DNA of 64,000 nt, taken from positions 1 to 64,000 of IMG/VR virus record IMGVR_UViG_3300005830_000045. The stretch is one strand, 5' to 3'. The position numbers and the translations under genes were made by a program. Shown here in pieces: positions 40,744-49,509 of this stretch (its first letter is position 1; every line of letters starts with the position of its first letter). Below the pieces are notes generated by a model. That model made no database searches. It was not told the origin of the DNA and saw nothing but the letters and a program-made list of their open reading frames with translations. This DNA is from a virus.

Positions 40744-41469
40744 ATGAAGAACAAACAAGAAGTGGGCACGTTCAAATATGAGGCGTCTATCAGAGCTATG
40801 AAGTGCCCTGAGTGTAAAGGTGCTCTCAATCAGCTGTGCGCTTGCACGGCAAGGTTTCGCTTTGAGGTGGAGGCGTTTGAATCTTGCATCCCTCGTGACT
40901 TTTGGGACATCGAAGAAAAGGATATATCGCACAACGTTGAGGCTTTTAAGGATTTCATAAAGCCTTATTGTAAAAAGCTGAACAAGGCGCATAAGCATGG
41001 CTACGGGTTGCTGCTTTCCGGTCCAAATGGCGTGGGAAAGACAACTTTTATGAGTTATGTTCTTACATGTGCAATACGTCGTGGAAAAAGTGTATATTAT
41101 ACGACTATGCTTCAACTTGACCACGATATAAAGGCAGGGTTCGGTGATGTTCAGTCCCAAATACGCCTTGAGTGGATGCTGACTTCCGATTTCTTGGGCC
41201 TCGATGAAATGGGGAAAGAACAATTCAAAGGGATTGATCGGCCAACGTTTATAAAGGCGCAGATTGAACGTATTCTCAAACAACGTTTTGATGAGAGCAG
41301 ACCGGTCATCCTCGCGACAAACTTGAATGCTTCCTCGCTTGCGAAATCTTATGGCGACAGCATAGTTTCAATCGTTCAAGGTAAATATCAACAAGTGGTC
41401 ATGGAGCCTGGAGATTTCAGGAAAACAATCGGCGAAAAGATGGCAAAGGACATGGGCTATTTGTCGTGA
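40744..41469 (+). CDS. DnaC-like AAA+ helicase loader
   Basis: 241 residues from ATG 40744, with AAGGAGATAG upstream; an earlier in-frame codon at 40675 overlaps the previous gene. N-terminal zinc-like knuckle (KCPECKGALNQLCACTARF). Walker A GPNGVGKT at residue ~93, Walker B FLGLDEMG, sensor-1 region VILATNLNASSLAKSYGDSI with a typical S-x-x-G-D, then the Arg-rich end. Matches DnaC/IstB-like loaders in size and motif order. It places the DnaB-like helicase encoded next on DNA. It overlaps that gene by four bases (GTGA). Confidence 0.85.
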   Translation: MKNKQEVGTFKYEASIRAMKCPECKGALNQLCACTARFRFEVEAFESCIPRDFWDIEEKDISHNVEAFKDFIKPYCKKLNKAHKHGYGLLLSGPNGVGKTTFMSYVLTCAIRRGKSVYYTTMLQLDHDIKAGFGDVQSQIRLEWMLTSDFLGLDEMGKEQFKGIDRPTFIKAQIERILKQRFDESRPVILATNLNASSLAKSYGDSIVSIVQGKYQQVVMEPGDFRKTIGEKMAKDMGYLS

Positions 41470-42827
41470 AGATTGACATTGAATTCGAGGAAGAAGTTCT
41501 TGCACGAGCACTACGTGACGCAATGTATCTCAAGAAAGCTTCTGGCATATTGGATGCTCACCATTTCGGAACCAAGCACCATAGTTGGGTTTGGAAGCAG
41601 ATGAAAGAAGTGTGGTCTGCTTATCGGGAGTTGTGTAGCCCTAAGATGTTCGTTGCTCGCGTAAAGCGTGACTTCCTTGAGCTCGATGACAGGGAGCCAT
41701 ATTTACAATTAGTCAAAAAGCTTTTTCGTCTGAAGCCAAAAGCTTCTGCTGCTTCGCTCGATGAGCTGAGTCAATTCGTTCGATTTGTGAACGCACAACT
41801 GGCCTTGGAAAAGGGAGCAACCGCGCTTGAAAAGGGGAAGGTTGATGACGTTTATGGCGTCATGCAAGAGATTTCTCAAAAAGACCTTAGACCGCGAGTA
41901 TATACTCGTGTAAAGTGGATTGAGGAGTTTGAGGAGCGACAACGCGAAAGGAAGCACCGAAAGGAGCACCCAGAGGAGTACACCTCAATACCTACAGGCC
42001 TCAGCAAGCTCGATTCAATAATAACAGGAATTCAGATTGGAGAAATAGGGCTTGTTCTCGGGACAACTGGACGAGGCAAATCTATATTCTTGAACAACCT
42101 TGCTTACACAGCTGTGAAATTGGGCTTCCCAACAGCATACTTCGCCTTTGAGATGCCAGCCCGGCAAATTGCCCAACGGCAAGATGCTCGTTGGCTTCAA
42201 ATGCCTTATAGGAAGTTCAAGGATTATGCATTTACTCCATCAGAGCTTAGAGAAATCAATGTAAAGTTAGGCAGGATGAGACCACGTTGGAAAAGTCTTT
42301 TTCAGATATTTAGCATGCCGGTGAGGAGCGCTACGATCAACACGGTCATATCTGCTCTTGATGATGCTTACCTTGAAGATGGATTTAAGCCTAAGTTGCT
42401 CCTTTTTGATAGTGCTGATCATCTTTTGCCCACTGGAAGGTCAGAGTCTTTTAGGCTTGATCAAGCGAATGTGTACTGGGCCATGAAGGGATTGGCTGAA
42501 AGCGATGGCTATGCCATTTGGAGTTCAACACAAGCAAAACAGGAGTATGCAACGCGAACAATTACGGCTGAAGGTGGAAGCGAATCATACGACAAGGCGA
42601 GGATTGCTGATGTTATGGTTTCTTTGAATGAACCTCGCAAGTCAAGTCGTGCTACTAAGATTGTCGATGACGATGATGACGATGACGGCGAAAGTTTGAC
42701 GCCTACAACCAAGGGAAGCTTCCTTGAGCTTTTCCTTGCGAAGTATCGCGATGGAATGAGTAAAGTAACAATTCCTCTTGACGCTGAGTTTGAAAAGATG
42801 ATCATACATGAGGTTTATGTAGAGTAA
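41466..42827 (+). CDS. replicative DnaB-like helicase
   Basis: 453 residues from GTG 41466. N-terminal ~150 residues are a helical DnaB-N-like region (EEEVLARALRDAMYLKKASG). Linker, then the RecA-like core: TGLSKLDSIITGIQIGEIGL, Walker A GTTGRGKS at ~197, FAFEMPARQIAQRQDARWL, Walker B LLLFDSADHL at ~311, and WSSTQAKQEYATR. The C-terminal part holds a run of seven Asp (~395). It unwinds the fork with the loader and primase encoded on either side. No intein here. Confidence 0.9.
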   Translation: MKIDIEFEEEVLARALRDAMYLKKASGILDAHHFGTKHHSWVWKQMKEVWSAYRELCSPKMFVARVKRDFLELDDREPYLQLVKKLFRLKPKASAASLDELSQFVRFVNAQLALEKGATALEKGKVDDVYGVMQEISQKDLRPRVYTRVKWIEEFEERQRERKHRKEHPEEYTSIPTGLSKLDSIITGIQIGEIGLVLGTTGRGKSIFLNNLAYTAVKLGFPTAYFAFEMPARQIAQRQDARWLQMPYRKFKDYAFTPSELREINVKLGRMRPRWKSLFQIFSMPVRSATINTVISALDDAYLEDGFKPKLLLFDSADHLLPTGRSESFRLDQANVYWAMKGLAESDGYAIWSSTQAKQEYATRTITAEGGSESYDKARIADVMVSLNEPRKSSRATKIVDDDDDDDGESLTPTTKGSFLELFLAKYRDGMSKVTIPLDAEFEKMIIHEVYVE

Positions 42828-43852
42828 TGTTTGATCTAGTAGAATGGGTTGACGCGAACATAGACCGTGCTCGTCCATCAGCTGGAGATGAGCGGACAGG
42901 AGAGTGCCCGTTTTGCGGCAAATATGGTGGTTTTTATATCAATTGTAGTGAAGATGGTAACGGGCCATGGGTGTGCTTCAAATGTGGAGAAGCATCAAAA
43001 AGCGTGATTCGTCTTATCGCGCACGTGGAAGGTATCACGCCTCAAGAGGCACGTGCTTTCCTCCTCAAATCTAAGGTTGAATTCAGAAGGAAAGAAACTG
43101 CCATTTCTCTTCTCGATAGGATCAAAGCGATAAGAGGAAACGAGGACATAGATTCAATTGATTTGTTCGATGAAAAGGTTGAAGGCGGATTGCCTTCTGA
43201 ATTTGTTCCTGTTTGGGACGGGAAGAAGTGGCGTGTTCCTGTTTATATGAGCAAAAGAGGATACAGGAGGTCAATCCTTCGAGATTGGGGAGTTGGTTTC
43301 TGCAACAGTGGAAGATACGCAAGGCGCGTCATCGTTCCTCTTGAGTGCCCAAATGGCAGGAGCTTTACTGCCCGTGATGTTACAGGTGAACAAAAGCCAA
43401 AATATTTGAACCCAGAAGGCATCGACCATAGGCGTTTGTTGTTTGGCTGGAATAGTGTGTCGAATCATTCCGGTTTTGAGCTGGTGGAAGGACCACTTGA
43501 TGCTATGAAGCTCGATCAACACGGGTTGCCTTCGATGGCCATGGGCGGAAAAGTTCTTCATTCCGAGCAATTGAATATGTTATTCAAAAGGCCTAGTTCT
43601 GTGCGGGTCACGGTCATGTTGGATCCAGAGGCGTTGAAGGAAGCGTATAATGTAGCGTCACAACTTATTGTTCATTTTGATCGTGTTTATGTAGCCTATA
43701 CGTTGCCTGACGGCGTTGATCCAGGCGATACGACCAGGGCCCAGGCACGAGAAACGCACAATAAAGCCTTTAGATACTCTGGAGAACGGGCTGAGAGAGT
43801 GCAGGTTGTAGTAAAAAATGCGCGCCATAAGTTACAGAAAATATTTGAATAA
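42827..43852 (+). CDS. DnaG-like DNA primase
   Basis: 341 residues, TAATG overlap with the helicase. An N-terminal zinc ribbon has C27/C30 (GECPFC) and a second pair (VCFKCG) some 20 residues later. A Toprim domain follows around residues 215-300: FELVEGPLDAMKLDQHGLPS (acidic motif E-G) and VTVMLDPEALKEA (D-x-E). The length suits phage primases lacking the C-terminal helicase-interaction domain. It makes RNA primers at the fork. Confidence 0.85.
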   Translation: MFDLVEWVDANIDRARPSAGDERTGECPFCGKYGGFYINCSEDGNGPWVCFKCGEASKSVIRLIAHVEGITPQEARAFLLKSKVEFRRKETAISLLDRIKAIRGNEDIDSIDLFDEKVEGGLPSEFVPVWDGKKWRVPVYMSKRGYRRSILRDWGVGFCNSGRYARRVIVPLECPNGRSFTARDVTGEQKPKYLNPEGIDHRRLLFGWNSVSNHSGFELVEGPLDAMKLDQHGLPSMAMGGKVLHSEQLNMLFKRPSSVRVTVMLDPEALKEAYNVASQLIVHFDRVYVAYTLPDGVDPGDTTRAQARETHNKAFRYSGERAERVQVVVKNARHKLQKIFE

Positions 43853-43896
43853 TTACATATAAGGGAAAAAAAGTTGAAATCAAGGCAAAAAACTTC

Positions 43897-43926
43897 TTGA
43901 CCTTTGAAGCTGTATGGCATTATCCT
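43897..43926 (+). promoter_or_regulatory. promoter candidate before the MoxR-type gene
   Basis: TTGACC (43897-43902), 18-base spacer, TATCCT (43921-43926). It lies in the 116-base gap after the primase, and its expected start point is about 10 bases upstream of 43948 and 33 bases upstream of the chosen start 43969. Moderate consensus match only. Confidence 0.35.
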
Positions 43927-43968
43927 GGATTTATTGGCGCAAACAAAATGGCAAGGAGCAGTGACGCT

Positions 43969-45132
43969 ATGCCATCACCAAAAGACTCCCACGATAGCAG
44001 AGGCAGGGCAAAGGTCAAGTGCGAAGTCTGTGGACTTTGGTATCATCGGCTTGATGTCCACATTGCCAAGAAGCACGGAATGAACGTCGAGCAGTACCAA
44101 GCGACGCACCCAGGGTGCCCAACCATCAGCGAGGCAGCATCCCAGGCAGCGTCATCCGCAGCGGTTAAAAAGGCGTCTCACGCCAAAGTAGTCAGAGAAG
44201 CGAAAGAGGAAACGTTCAGCGGAGACAAGGACACGTTCCGTATCGGCGTGGCACGCCTCAAGATGCGAAAAGACCTCAGCGAAGTAGACAAATTTCACGT
44301 TCCGGACTACGACCCAAAATACAATCTCGGCATGATGGAGAGAGAGAATTGGGAATATATCGCTCTTGGCGTTCAAGATAGTGAAAACGTTTTCATCTCC
44401 GGTCCAACCGGGTGCGGTAAAAGTTTGGGCGTTCTTCAACTCGCAGCAGCTCTCAATCAGCCTGTGCAGCGTATCAACCTTCACGGTGAAGTCAGAGCTT
44501 CTGACTTCGTTGGTGATAAGACTGTTGATGTTGACCCTGAAAGTGGACAAGCCGTTGTTGTGTGGAAAGATGGCATTCTCCCTAATGCTATGCGCAACGG
44601 CCACTGGTTGCTTCTCGATGAATTGGATGCTGCGCCTGCTCACGTGCTTTTCGTGCTCCAGTCTGTTCTCGAAAAGGGGATGCGCCTTGTCCTTTCAAAC
44701 AACAACGGAGAAATAGTAAAGGCCCACGAAAGTTTTCGCATTATCGCAACGGCCAACACTTTTGGCAGAGGCGATGATAGCGGAATGTACGGCGGTACAA
44801 ATATTCTCAACGAGGCATTTCTTGATCGTTTTGGAATCGTGATTCTCGTTGATTACCCTGGCGAGTTAACCGAAAGGGACATCATCGTGGAGCGCACTGG
44901 CTTGAATGGAGATGATGCTAGTAAGATGGTCAAGATTGCTCATGATGTTCGGAAGGCTTTGGAGAATGAAACGGTTTTTTGTTCTTTCTCGACAAGGCGT
45001 CTTGTCGCATGGGCACAAGCCTCTGTTCGATTGGGAGATGTTAAAAGGGCAGTCAAAATCAGCGTAACAAATAGGTTGAGCGCTGAGGATGCAACATTTA
45101 TTTCTGGATTGGTCCAAAGGTATTGGGGGTGA
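43969..45132 (+). CDS. MoxR/CobS-type AAA+ ATPase with N-terminal zinc finger
   Basis: 387 residues from ATG 43969, with AAGGAG ten bases upstream; ATG 43948 and TTG 43897 have no SD. Residues 18-36 form a C2H2 finger (C18, C21, H31, H36: KCEVCGLWYHRLDVHIAKKH), then E-Q-Y-Q-x-x-H-P-G as in MucR-like phage fingers. AAA+ core: Walker A GPTGCGKS at 145, Walker B LLLDELDAA, sensor IIATANTFGRGDDSG and arginine-finger region NEAFLDRFG. MoxR/CobS proteins work with a VWA-domain partner, which is the next gene. The zinc finger may target DNA or a protein. Confidence 0.8.
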   Translation: MPSPKDSHDSRGRAKVKCEVCGLWYHRLDVHIAKKHGMNVEQYQATHPGCPTISEAASQAASSAAVKKASHAKVVREAKEETFSGDKDTFRIGVARLKMRKDLSEVDKFHVPDYDPKYNLGMMERENWEYIALGVQDSENVFISGPTGCGKSLGVLQLAAALNQPVQRINLHGEVRASDFVGDKTVDVDPESGQAVVVWKDGILPNAMRNGHWLLLDELDAAPAHVLFVLQSVLEKGMRLVLSNNNGEIVKAHESFRIIATANTFGRGDDSGMYGGTNILNEAFLDRFGIVILVDYPGELTERDIIVERTGLNGDDASKMVKIAHDVRKALENETVFCSFSTRRLVAWAQASVRLGDVKRAVKISVTNRLSAEDATFISGLVQRYWG

Positions 45133-45258
45133 TTAGATAAATCTTTCCAATAAAACCTAATAAATTCACAAAGTAGCAAAAAAGTTTGTTTTTTTGGTAG
45201 AATTTTTTGGCAAATTCGTTTATGTTTATCTTATCGGCAACAAATGATGAGGCTAAGG
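45133..45258 (+). other. A/T-rich intergenic segment
   Basis: This 126-base gap is very A/T-rich. It contains CAAAAAA and TTTTTTG arms around GTTTG (45177-45196 region), which could form a weak A-U hairpin, and a -10-like TAGAAT (45198-45203) without a matching -35. No gene is visible. It may hold a phage-specific promoter for the VWA and sigma-like genes. Confidence 0.3.
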
Positions 45259-47274
45259 ATGAAATTAAAGACCAATGCTCGCAGAAACGCACTTGATGGC
45301 CCTTTCACAGCGATAGCAAGGGCCCAAAGTCGTTCCTGGAAAGTCAATATCGTAGCTTCCGGCAGCGTTCTCGCAACAGATGGCAATACTATATATTTTC
45401 CATGGAATAGCGATGACATCGACACTATTCCTTTCAACGTTTTGAATGGATACCTTGACCATGAGGTGGGGCATATCGCAGAAGAAAGGGAGCATGCTAT
45501 AGACGGTCGTGAGACTCCTCTTGAAATCGCAAAGCGTCAAACAAATATCACAAAAAGAATGCTCCTCAATGTATACGAAGACATTCGTATGGAGATAAAA
45601 AGGGGCAAGATTTATCCTGGAGTCGCAGCAAATCTCAAGGCATCTAACGAGCACTCCGTTGGCACCTTTATAAAAAGATTTGGTGATGGCGATGGCATGG
45701 AAAAGGCTAATTTCTGGCACACTTTAGGGTGCGGGATCATCTTTGCCGCTAGGGAACTTGACACCTTTTGGCTTCCAGAGCAGTACGCTCCGTTCATGGA
45801 AATGCTACAGCCTGAAATCGAGGAAAGTAGGCACGTGGTTTGGGCCCAAGACTCGATGGAGCTTGTCGAGAGAACTTTTGAAAAAGTCCGTGAACTAGCT
45901 AAGGATATTGAAGATTGGATGGAAAAGAAGACAGCTCTGAAGAAAGAAGAGAAAGGCGAGTCAGAGTCAAGCGATACAAAGGGCAAGAGTGAAAGCGACA
46001 CGAAGGATGAAGGTGGTGTTGGTGGCCCTAGCGAAGATGGTTCTGACGATGCAACTGCCGAGGATGGTGATGGTGCCTCTGATAGCGCTGAAGGTGGCGA
46101 TCAGGAAGTTGGTGAAGGCGAGGAAAGTGCTAGCGGTGTAGAGGGTGGTGTCAGGCGTGGCGATAACGCCGAAGGCGATACCTCGTTTGGTTCACCCTCT
46201 ACAAGCGCAGAGGACACAAAAGAGGACATGTCTGAAGGCAAAGAAGAAGTGCCATGCGATGGCGCTGAGAAAGCCGCAGAAATCACAGCTGGGGCTTTTC
46301 AAGATGCTGACACCGATGACATCATGTGCGAAGGCAAGAAAGAAATTGAAAAGGCGAGCGAAGATCTTTCTACCTTGCGCGGTGGATACAACCCCTGCCC
46401 CTCTGCCCTTGAGGCTGATCAGTGGATCGTTCCGAAGAAGGGTGAAGAAGCAATTTACAATCAGATCAAGAAGCAGGTCCAGCAGCAGATTTCTGCACTT
46501 CGGTCCAAGTTGATCCACATCATTCGCAGTCGGGCAATTTCTCGCGAGCAATACGAGCAAGACAATGGGAAGCTTGACACTTCTTCGCTTTACCGCTTGC
46601 GCTTGGGCAGTAAGCAGGTATTCAGCAAGACCGTTTCAGGGCAAATGCTTGACACCGCAGTCACGGTGCTCGTGGACCTTTCTGGCTCGATGGGCGATTC
46701 AAATTTTGCCTATTCCAGAGCTTGTTACGCTAGGATGACGGCTGTTGCCCTTGCAGAAACTTTTGAATCAATCAACGTTCCTTTCGAGATAATAGGGTTT
46801 CACAACAGCTACGACATCCCTTTCAAGCCTGATCGCAGTGGAGCGTTCGTGAATAGACTTCCCTTTGAGTATCACGTTTACAAGAGCTTTGAAGAGGTCC
46901 ATCGCTCCGTTCGATGCCGTCTTGTTGGGATAACAGGACGGCAAGAGAACGCTGATGGCGAGGCAATCGTGGGGGTCGCAAGGAGATTGGTTGTTCGTCC
47001 TGAGAGTCGCAAGCTCATGTTCGTTATCAGCGACGGAAAGCCAGTCTGTCCCGGATTGAGTGATGAAGTTGGCTCAAGACATTTGATTGATTCAATCAAA
47101 AAGGTGCGAGGGGCAGGGATTATCCTTTTTGGTATCGGAGTGCAGCATTTGGATATCGTGCGTTACTATGGCGTAGAGCACAGCATTTGCGTGGACAAAC
47201 TTGACAAGATGGCCGAAAACATTTTCAAGGTCGTGCGTTCCGTACTTATCGCAGGCCTCAAAAAGGTGGCGTGA
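45259..47274 (+). CDS. metallopeptidase-like/VWA protein (CobT or DUF2201-like partner of MoxR)
   Basis: 671 residues from ATG 45259, chosen because GATGAGG lies 6-7 bases upstream; ATG 45244 has no SD. N-terminal domain with HEVGH (68-72), the HExxH of a putative metallopeptidase. Residues ~215-345 are extremely acidic and Gly/Ser-rich. A helical part follows (IYNQIKKQVQQQISALRSKL). The VWA domain starts at ~465 with the MIDAS motif DLSGS (D473) and later FVISDGKP. HExxH plus VWA recalls DUF2201-type proteins; the acidic linker recalls CobT. With the upstream MoxR ATPase it forms a remodelling/chelatase-like pair. Its target is unknown. Confidence 0.75.
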   Translation: MKLKTNARRNALDGPFTAIARAQSRSWKVNIVASGSVLATDGNTIYFPWNSDDIDTIPFNVLNGYLDHEVGHIAEEREHAIDGRETPLEIAKRQTNITKRMLLNVYEDIRMEIKRGKIYPGVAANLKASNEHSVGTFIKRFGDGDGMEKANFWHTLGCGIIFAARELDTFWLPEQYAPFMEMLQPEIEESRHVVWAQDSMELVERTFEKVRELAKDIEDWMEKKTALKKEEKGESESSDTKGKSESDTKDEGGVGGPSEDGSDDATAEDGDGASDSAEGGDQEVGEGEESASGVEGGVRRGDNAEGDTSFGSPSTSAEDTKEDMSEGKEEVPCDGAEKAAEITAGAFQDADTDDIMCEGKKEIEKASEDLSTLRGGYNPCPSALEADQWIVPKKGEEAIYNQIKKQVQQQISALRSKLIHIIRSRAISREQYEQDNGKLDTSSLYRLRLGSKQVFSKTVSGQMLDTAVTVLVDLSGSMGDSNFAYSRACYARMTAVALAETFESINVPFEIIGFHNSYDIPFKPDRSGAFVNRLPFEYHVYKSFEEVHRSVRCRLVGITGRQENADGEAIVGVARRLVVRPESRKLMFVISDGKPVCPGLSDEVGSRHLIDSIKKVRGAGIILFGIGVQHLDIVRYYGVEHSICVDKLDKMAENIFKVVRSVLIAGLKKVA

Positions 47275-49142
47275 TGGTCGGCAAACTTTCATCTGTTGAT
47301 CCTCTTGTCCGTGAAATGTATGAAGAAATAGACGCAAAATTTCTTCCATACATCAAATCTAGGGTGTCATCTCTTTCTGGTGTTGAATTCGATGACGCCG
47401 TACAAGAAGCAAGAGTAGCTTTGTTGACCGCGTTGCACGATTATGACTTCAATCGAGCAGGTGGTGATTATCTTCCATTCATGAAGATTGTCCTTCTGAA
47501 TACTTGTCGCGGTCTGTGGCTGAAAGAACGTAGGCGCTCAAAAACGCCTTGGGTCGCAAAACGTGATGGCGAGGATTGGGTTGAAGGCCCATCGAGACCA
47601 CTTAGCATCCAGCAGTCGAATGATTGCGATGGTCAACGTTTGCCTACTTATGATGCCTTGCCTGATGAAAACGCGATTGGCGGAGACCACATGATTTGCC
47701 ATGAGCATTCTTCTATGCGGGTTGAGGATTTCAAAGAGGTGCTTGAGCAGAATTTGAGCGAGTTTGAGCTGGAGGTGTATCGCTGTCGTGTGGATGCTCC
47801 CAAGGCTTTGATTGAGCAAGTAAAGGCGGATGATGGTGACGTCAACAACATAGGTGTTCTTGATATTGCTAAATTTCTTGGCGTTGGAAAGAACAAAGTA
47901 GATTGGGCGCTGTATAAGATAAAGTCTGCATTTACAGAAGTTGCTGAGAGAATACGCTTCAGCGATGTTTTTGGGGACTTGGTAAATAGCTCACAATGGC
48001 CCGTGGTCCACGTCAGCAAAGGATTTGAACGCAATAAAGAGTTTGTTCGGAGTATTATCAAGGACCGAAATTTAAGTGGTCTCGTCCTTGACGAGATTTC
48101 CGAGGAGTGTGAAAGCGGTGCGCGCACTATCATTTCCTATAAATGGGGCGTTGTCGTCTATATCGAGAGGGCAGAAACATGTTGGACGGCAGTCTTGGAA
48201 GGTTCATTCAATCCTCGCAGCGGTGATTTGTTTGGTTCTTGCGGAGCAAGGAAGTTGCTACCGATTGAGGGCTATGGGCAGTTGGCAAAAGATTTGGCAG
48301 ATGCAAGGAGAAAAGGGATGGCTTCTGTGAACGACGACAGTCAATATGATAGTTTGAAGGTTTTGCCGCATTGTATAAGCGAGTACGAGAAAGGAGATTT
48401 GGTTTGCGACGGGGATGAAAATGCAGAGTTTGATCCCTGTTGCGTCCACAGAGACAATTGTGTTGCTCTCCAATTGCGTATGAAGCAAAAGGGGATGAAA
48501 AAGGAGCAGTACGTTGTCGAGAAAACAGACTCAGCTGGCACACCATATTGTGCGCCGAAAAGCTTGATGAGTTTCGGCAAGATTGTTTCCGGCACGATTC
48601 GTAATTACGGTGTGCGCGACGGCAAGGCAACTCGCACCCCCAAGGCTAGGCCCAATAAAAACTCAAAGGCAGTTTCTCGACACAAGGAGTTGGTAGAAAA
48701 GGCCACTTCTGTTGTCGTGGCACGGTCAGAGGGTGCGACTATTATGGATCCTTGGTATGAAAGAGCTTTGGAAATTTTGTGCGAGAAAACCGGTAGAACG
48801 TTTTGTGCAGGCAACGATCCAAGCATAGGACAGTTTTATGCGAAAGACAGGCGTGCCAAAAGCGGATATGTTGGCGTGTATTGCAAGACGGAAAAGGGCA
48901 GGCATGTGGCGTTGTTTCTTCTCATGTACAAGCCTCGAACAACGACTATGGATTTCAAATGGCCTGTGTCTGTCGATGGATTCAAAGGCGTGGGAGAATC
49001 AACGATCAAATTGCTGTCTCCGGTCAAGCATAGTGATGGTGCTTTCGTTTCTATTTCAAAAGGTCTTGACGGGGCAGGAGTATCTCTTGCGGCTGAATCC
49101 CTTTCTCGCATGATTTCAAATGGCACAATAGTGCTTCCTTGA
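47274..49142 (+). CDS. sigma-70-like factor with long C-terminal extension
   Basis: 622 residues from ATG 47274 (AAGGTGG upstream, TGATG overlap). Residues ~18-85 resemble sigma region 2: KFLPYIKSRVSSLSGVEFDD, AVQEARVALLTALHDYDF, PFMKIVLLNTCRGLWLKER. Residues ~155-230 resemble region 4: LSEFELEVYRCRVDAP, NIGVLDIAKFLGVGKNKVDW and ALYKIKSAF. A further ~390 residues follow, including a Cys cluster (FDPCCVHRDNCVAL) and a C-terminal beta region (GYVGVYCKTEKGRHVALFLL). Sigma factors of this type are ~180-250 aa, so the extension is unusual. Probably directs middle or late transcription. The sigma assignment is by pattern, not search. Confidence 0.6.
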   Translation: MVGKLSSVDPLVREMYEEIDAKFLPYIKSRVSSLSGVEFDDAVQEARVALLTALHDYDFNRAGGDYLPFMKIVLLNTCRGLWLKERRRSKTPWVAKRDGEDWVEGPSRPLSIQQSNDCDGQRLPTYDALPDENAIGGDHMICHEHSSMRVEDFKEVLEQNLSEFELEVYRCRVDAPKALIEQVKADDGDVNNIGVLDIAKFLGVGKNKVDWALYKIKSAFTEVAERIRFSDVFGDLVNSSQWPVVHVSKGFERNKEFVRSIIKDRNLSGLVLDEISEECESGARTIISYKWGVVVYIERAETCWTAVLEGSFNPRSGDLFGSCGARKLLPIEGYGQLAKDLADARRKGMASVNDDSQYDSLKVLPHCISEYEKGDLVCDGDENAEFDPCCVHRDNCVALQLRMKQKGMKKEQYVVEKTDSAGTPYCAPKSLMSFGKIVSGTIRNYGVRDGKATRTPKARPNKNSKAVSRHKELVEKATSVVVARSEGATIMDPWYERALEILCEKTGRTFCAGNDPSIGQFYAKDRRAKSGYVGVYCKTEKGRHVALFLLMYKPRTTTMDFKWPVSVDGFKGVGESTIKLLSPVKHSDGAFVSISKGLDGAGVSLAAESLSRMISNGTIVLP

Positions 49143-49170
49143 TCATATAAATCTTTTGGAGGTTTTTTCG

Positions 49171-49509
49171 GTGCACGGTGACAGAGACTCATATCACGTG
49201 GCGGCACCGGGAAGAGATAGAGAGGGGTGTCTCGTCCATGCAATACAGGAGTACAGAAGAGTGAAGTTCGGTGACGATGTAATCTTGCGCCGGGGTGGCC
49301 ACCCTGACAAGCGCCCTGGTCAGTTCAGGGATGTGAGGGCCCGCTACATTGGCGCAAGGGGTCACGGGATCTACTGTGAGTTGCTGCAAGACGATCCAGA
49401 CGCTGTTGTCCAACCTAAGACAAAGGGGGGCAAAGGATGGTGGTCTCGCAGCATCATGAGGAGAGGTGATTCTGATCTTGATGGGCCGCCAGAGAAGAGT
49501 GATGAGTAA
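49171..49509 (+). CDS. hypothetical protein, G/C-rich gene
   Basis: 112 residues from GTG 49171, eight bases after TTGGAGG; the TTG within the SD at 49156 is not a plausible start. Basic and Gly/Arg-rich (REGCLVHAIQEYRRVKFGDD; ILRRGGHPDKRPGQFRDVRA), with GGKGWWSRSIMRR near the end. The DNA is clearly richer in G/C and in CGG, CCC and GGG codons than its neighbours, suggesting recent arrival. No family recognised. It overlaps the FAD gene at ATGAGTAA. Confidence 0.5.
   Translation: MHGDRDSYHVAAPGRDREGCLVHAIQEYRRVKFGDDVILRRGGHPDKRPGQFRDVRARYIGARGHGIYCELLQDDPDAVVQPKTKGGKGWWSRSIMRRGDSDLDGPPEKSDE

Noticed and set aside
43897-43968. Upstream TTG/ATG starts for the MoxR-type ATPase
   Set aside because: Neither 43897 nor 43948 has an SD, and the TTG overlaps a promoter-like -35; ATG 43969 has AAGGAG ten bases upstream.
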